Shown: piece after piece, positions 6,120 through 8,812 of the stretch
How positions within the stretch are numbered: position 1 is the stretch's first letter
How the letters are laid out: each line of letters begins with the position of its first letter
NCBI GenBank assembly: GCA_964465665.1
Contig: CAYXKM010000263.1
Coordinates: forward strand, 1-8,812
Length of the DNA stretch: 8,812 nt
Direction: 5' to 3'
Source of the DNA: JAKEGN01 sp964465665
GTDB taxonomy: Bacteria > Pseudomonadota > Gammaproteobacteria > Steroidobacterales > Woeseiaceae
Program-made: the position numbers and the translations under genes
Notes under the pieces: model-generated
Database searches by the model: none
The model's input: the letters and a program-made list of their open reading frames with translations, nothing else
Told to the model about the DNA's origin: nothing

Positions 6120-7343
6120 ATGGTCAATCGAGTAGTCATCGCCGGCGCCGGGCACGCCGCCGGCCAGGCGGCCGTGACCCTGAGACAAAAAAAATTCGAC
6201 GGCGAAATCGTCATGATCGGCGAGGAGCCGTACTACCCTTACCAGCGACCGCCACTGTCGAAAAAATTCCTTGCCGGCGAATTGCCGGTCGAAAGGCTGC
6301 ACCTGAAACCCGACAGCTACTACGCCGATGCCGGGATCGAAGTGCGTCTCGGGACGCGTATCGAAGCTATCGATCGCGGAAACCGCCTGGTCGGCGTTTC
6401 GTCCGGGCGCGGACTACAGTACGACACGCTGATCCTGGCTACCGGCGCCATTGTGCGTCGCCTGTCGCTGCCCGGCACGGACCTCGCCGGCGTGCATTAT
6501 CTGCGCAATATTCACGACGTGATCCGGATCCGCGAGGAACTGGCGCCGGGCCGCCGCATGGTCGTGATCGGCGCCGGCTACATCGGGCTCGAGGTCGCCG
6601 CTGTTGCGTGCACGCTCGGACTCGACGTCACCGTGGTGGAGATGGAAAGTCGCGTCATGAGCCGTGTTGTTTCGCCGCCGGTTTCCCATTTCTATGAAAA
6701 AGAGCATCGCAGCCGGGGCGTTAAGTTGAAGCTCTCGACCGGCATCAGCGGTTTCTCCGGCGCCGGTCGCGTCTCTGCGGTCGAATTGTGCAACGCCGAC
6801 CCGTTGCCCGCGGAGCTGGTGCTGATCGGGATCGGGATCGAGCCGGAAGTCGGGTTGGCCACGCAAGCCGGACTCGAGGTAAGCAACGGGATCGCGGTGG
6901 ACGACCGCTGCCGCAGCAGCGATCCGCGCATCTACGCAATCGGAGACTGCACGTGGCACCCTAACGGTATTTTCGGCCGCAACGTCCGCCTCGAATCCGT
7001 GCACAACGCGCTCGAACAGGCCAGGACCGCGGCACAGAACATCTGTGGCGAGGATGTGCGTTATTGCGACGTGCCGTGGTTCTGGTCCGATCAGTACGAC
7101 ATCAAGTTACAAATTGCGGGATTGTCGCAGGGCCACGACCAGGTCGTGCTGCGTGGCGATCCGGACAGCCGGTCGTTCTCCTGCCTGTACCTGAAAAACG
7201 GAACTCTGATTGCCGTCGACGCCATCAATTGTCCGAAGGACTTCATGCAGGCCAAACCGCTGATCGCAGCGAGGGCAACTGTTTCGATCGGCTTGCTCGC
7301 CGATCCCGGCATCGCCCTGAAGGACCTGGGCGCCAGGGAATGA
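6120..7343 (+). CDS. FAD-dependent ferredoxin-NAD(P)H reductase (putidaredoxin/rhodocoxin reductase type)
   Basis: A 407-residue flavoprotein of the two-dinucleotide-fold family that passes electrons from NAD(P)H to a [2Fe-2S] ferredoxin serving a P450 or aromatic-ring oxygenase. The FAD-binding loop is GAGHAAG (9-15), followed by YPYQRPPLSKKFL (39-51), characteristic of the CamA/ThcD group, and ATG at 107-109. The second fold has GAGYIGLE (151-158), with Glu174 (VVEM) at the end of its second strand, favouring NADH. YAIGDC (272-277) contacts FAD; ESVHNALEQA (292-301) and PWFWSDQYD (319-327) are further family signatures. Length is standard and no part is missing. The ATG follows CAGGAAC with a spacing shorter than ideal; no other in-frame start is close. 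It is likely in an operon with the dehydrogenase. No ferredoxin or oxygenase gene lies in the window, so its partner must be elsewhere. It ends 29 bases before the converging membrane-protein gene. Confidence 0.9.
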   Translation: MVNRVVIAGAGHAAGQAAVTLRQKKFDGEIVMIGEEPYYPYQRPPLSKKFLAGELPVERLHLKPDSYYADAGIEVRLGTRIEAIDRGNRLVGVSSGRGLQYDTLILATGAIVRRLSLPGTDLAGVHYLRNIHDVIRIREELAPGRRMVVIGAGYIGLEVAAVACTLGLDVTVVEMESRVMSRVVSPPVSHFYEKEHRSRGVKLKLSTGISGFSGAGRVSAVELCNADPLPAELVLIGIGIEPEVGLATQAGLEVSNGIAVDDRCRSSDPRIYAIGDCTWHPNGIFGRNVRLESVHNALEQARTAAQNICGEDVRYCDVPWFWSDQYDIKLQIAGLSQGHDQVVLRGDPDSRSFSCLYLKNGTLIAVDAINCPKDFMQAKPLIAARATVSIGLLADPGIALKDLGARE

Positions 7344-7372
7344 CGGCGGGAACGAGATCAGCCTGCAGCGGA

Positions 7373-8062
7373 TCAACGCGCCGGGTTGGCTGTCGGCACG
7401 CCGATAGTCAGGCTGGCTTGCATTGCAACCGGCCCGTCCAGCGATGAGTAAACGGTCGCGTTGACGGATTCCGTTCCTTCGGCGGTCATGCCTGCAAACT
7501 CACCGGACTGGCCGGTGACTTTCGCCGTTCCGAGCGCTCCCGGACCGAACGTAATGCTGCCGTGCCAGCTGCCGCGCCAGCTGTCGCTGGAACTCCATCG
7601 CGCCGGAATGACTATCTCGCGCAGCAGCGTCCAGTAATTCTCCACCTGCTCCGCGAGCAGAGTGCCACGTCCCGGCAGGTATATATGCCAGACGCTGTCG
7701 ACCAGCGCCTCGCCACGCAGCGGACGTGACTTTTCCGAATCCGATGAAAACTTGACACCGATGCCGACCGGCTCACCGCGGGCATTGGTAAGCTCCGTGA
7801 CCGTGACCGAGGTCTTCTGTACGGCCGGCTCCCACAACTGCTGCACCTTGAGCGGATACGGCTTCCTCACCGATTCGCCATCGTTCGTGAACACCAGTGA
7901 TTCCGCCGGCACCATGGAATAATTGAGTACGACCAGTACATTGTCGGAAATGGCAAGCGGCGACAGGGACTGTCTCCCGGCGAACGGATTCAAATACATG
8001 CCGGCAACGAGCAGCGCTGCGCCGATCGCCAGTCCGATGAGCAGTGAAACGAGGTACTTCAT
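7373..8062 (-). CDS. Membrane-anchored protein of unknown function (second of a paralogous pair)
   Basis: I do not recognise this 229-residue protein. An N-terminal hydrophobic segment (about residues 4-24, MKYLVSLLIGLAIGAALLVAG) suits an uncleaved signal anchor or signal peptide, placing the remainder in the periplasm. The rest is a predicted beta-rich globular domain. A central stretch, VTVTELTNARGEPVGIGVKF (86-105) and VWHIYLPGRGTLLAEQVENYW (about 124-144), has counterparts in the upstream protein, most clearly LPGRGTLL (129-136). A second conserved-looking block, SWRGSWHGSITFGPGALGTAKVTG (about 161-184), is rich in Gly and aromatic residues. Its ATG overlaps the stop of the upstream gene by four bases (ATGA), indicating translational coupling and one operon. 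No enzyme motif is visible; the tight gene pairing suggests the two products act together. Confidence 0.82.
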   Translation of the reverse strand: MKYLVSLLIGLAIGAALLVAGMYLNPFAGRQSLSPLAISDNVLVVLNYSMVPAESLVFTNDGESVRKPYPLKVQQLWEPAVQKTSVTVTELTNARGEPVGIGVKFSSDSEKSRPLRGEALVDSVWHIYLPGRGTLLAEQVENYWTLLREIVIPARWSSSDSWRGSWHGSITFGPGALGTAKVTGQSGEFAGMTAEGTESVNATVYSSLDGPVAMQASLTIGVPTANPAR

Positions 8063-8634
8063 CGGGCCTGGTCCTGCAACCCGACGAGGGCCACCCGCAA
8101 ATCGATGCGCCCTTCGCTGTCCGGGTCTTCGTCTTCGCTGTCACGCACGAAAGATTCGCTGACTGATCCACGGCGGAAGTCGAATTCGCCTGTGCCTACA
8201 CTGAGCGTGCCGGATCGCGCCTGGCGGTCGCGGGGATTCGGTTCGAGCACGAAGAGCATCGTTCCTCTCGCCGGCAGGTGTATGACCCATTCCACGAAAT
8301 CATCGCTCGCGCCGGCCGCGCGCCGCATGCGGCTTGCTACGCCGATCACAGTATCGTCGCGATCGCGAATCTTGAACAGCTCCGCCCCGAATCCGGCATA
8401 AGCCGGCGTCCCGGGCCACTCCAGGCCTGCGGGTACCGGCGCCGCGGCACCGGGCTGACCGGACATGATGCGGTCGGCAGGCAACCGGATGCTGAAGACT
8501 TCCTGGTTGCCGCCGTTTGTTTGCACCGTCACATGCGAGGACACGCGATGCAGGTCCACAATGGGCACCAGGTGCAGGTATGCACCAGCGCCGCACAGGC
8601 CAAGCAGCAAACCGAAAATGAACATCTTGAACAA
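8059..8634 (-). CDS. Membrane-anchored protein of unknown function (first of a paralogous pair)
   Basis: I do not recognise this 191-residue protein. Residues 4-20 form an N-terminal hydrophobic segment (MFIFGLLLGLCGAGAYL), a signal anchor or signal peptide; the remainder should be periplasmic. The block ELFKIRDRDDTVIGVASRM (85-103) plus EWVIHLPARGTMLFVLEP (115-132) resembles the equivalent part of the downstream protein; LPARGTML (120-127) is the clearest shared motif. The tail has an acidic patch DSEDEDPDSEG (165-175). I chose the TTG at 8634-8632 because AAGGA lies 8 bases upstream on the minus strand; the ATG at 8625, three codons later, is 17 bases from that site and is the alternative. 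It ends in a four-base overlap with the next gene. A possible -10 (TAATAT) lies near 8681-8686 without a convincing -35. Confidence 0.8.
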   Translation of the reverse strand: MFKMFIFGLLLGLCGAGAYLHLVPIVDLHRVSSHVTVQTNGGNQEVFSIRLPADRIMSGQPGAAAPVPAGLEWPGTPAYAGFGAELFKIRDRDDTVIGVASRMRRAAGASDDFVEWVIHLPARGTMLFVLEPNPRDRQARSGTLSVGTGEFDFRRGSVSESFVRDSEDEDPDSEGRIDLRVALVGLQDQAR

Positions 8635-8642
8635 ACCGTGAT

Positions 8643-8664
8643 TCCTTGTAACGAGTTACGAAGG
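8643..8664 (-). promoter_or_regulatory. Shine-Dalgarno of the membrane-protein operon, inside a possible hairpin
   Basis: On the minus strand AAGGA (8647-8643) is the ribosome binding site for the TTG start at 8634. The sequence just before it can fold: CCUU(C)GUAA pairs with UUACAAGG around a CUCG loop, giving an eight-pair stem with one bulged C that spans 8664-8644. The stem buries four of the five SD bases. In DNA the same bases form an imperfect palindrome centred on GTAAC-GA-GTTAC (8648-8659), which could alternatively be a protein-binding site. Confidence 0.45.
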
Positions 8665-8782
8665 CGACTGCGAGGCGCCCATATTAGTAGGAATGCCCTC
8701 ACGCCTCACGCTGTTGCCGGTGATTTGTGACCTGGTGCACAATTTCGCGCCACTCGCTCTGCCCCCGGTCACGCGGCCTGCA

Positions 8783-8811
8783 TTGGCCGGCCCCGATGCA
8801 GTCTATACAAT
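8783..8811 (+). promoter_or_regulatory. Possible rightward sigma-70 promoter at the window edge
   Basis: TTGGCC (8783-8788) and TACAAT (8806-8811) are spaced by exactly 17 bases. The promoter would serve a gene beyond 8812, divergent from the membrane-protein pair. The -10 matches the consensus at five of six positions and the -35 at three. The rest of 8635-8812 shows no gene on either strand. Confidence 0.35.
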
Positions 8812-8812
8812 G

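Noticed and set aside
6187..6194. Run of eight A's (CAA AAA AAA codons) near the start of the ferredoxin reductase as a slippage site
   Set aside because: The frame is intact on both sides and family motifs continue without a break; a lone A-run gives no evidence of programmed frameshifting.
6824..6842. Three repeats of GATCGG within the ferredoxin reductase
   Set aside because: It encodes the ordinary family segment LIGIGIEPE, so it is a codon coincidence.
7344..7372. Possible terminator between the converging reductase and membrane-protein genes
   Set aside because: Only a CTGCAG palindrome and three-base stems are present, and no T-run follows on either strand.

Overview
The window is a GC-rich chromosomal segment, most likely from a gammaproteobacterium. 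Three things point there: protein families common in Proteobacteria, a LexA box of the CTGT-N8-ACAG type (the gamma/beta form, not the alphaproteobacterial GTTC type), and dense gene packing with few A/T-rich promoter islands. The genus cannot be named from the sequence. I see no RNA genes, CRISPR array, insertion sequence, phage gene or clear rho-independent terminator. No gene-free stretch exceeds 300 bases; the longest is the last ~178 bases (8635-8812).

Layout. (1) 1-776, minus: the N-terminal third or so of a UvrD/Rep-type superfamily 1 helicase, cut by the window edge, with a perfect-core SOS (LexA) box directly upstream. (2) 824-1717, minus: an alpha/beta hydrolase with an intact Ser-Asp-His triad. 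(3) 1839-4202, plus: an SLC13-type permease carrying four RCK_C (TrkA-C)-like repeats between its two membrane halves, with a recognisable sigma-70 promoter. (4) 4204-5181, minus: a zinc-independent NADPH:quinone oxidoreductase, convergent with the permease and one base away from it. (5) 5319-6089 and 6120-7343, plus: a probable two-gene operon of a short-chain dehydrogenase and a ferredoxin-NAD(P)H reductase of the putidaredoxin/rhodocoxin reductase type. The dehydrogenase start region is a diverged tandem duplication. (6) 8634-7373, minus: two overlapping genes for small membrane-anchored proteins of unknown function that look like paralogues of each other. (7) 8635-8812: no gene; it holds the upstream region of that pair, including a hairpin over its ribosome binding site, and a possible promoter firing rightward out of the window.

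How the genes may work together (inference). The dehydrogenase and ferredoxin reductase suit an oxidative catabolic pathway: an NAD-linked alcohol dehydrogenase beside the electron-transfer flavoprotein of a P450 or Rieske oxygenase. No oxygenase or ferredoxin is in view. The divergent quinone oxidoreductase could belong to the same redox module. The helicase would be damage-inducible and unrelated to its neighbours. The most unusual items are the four-RCK_C permease with a degenerate second substrate motif, the overlapping paralogous membrane-protein pair, and the duplicated translation-start region of the dehydrogenase.
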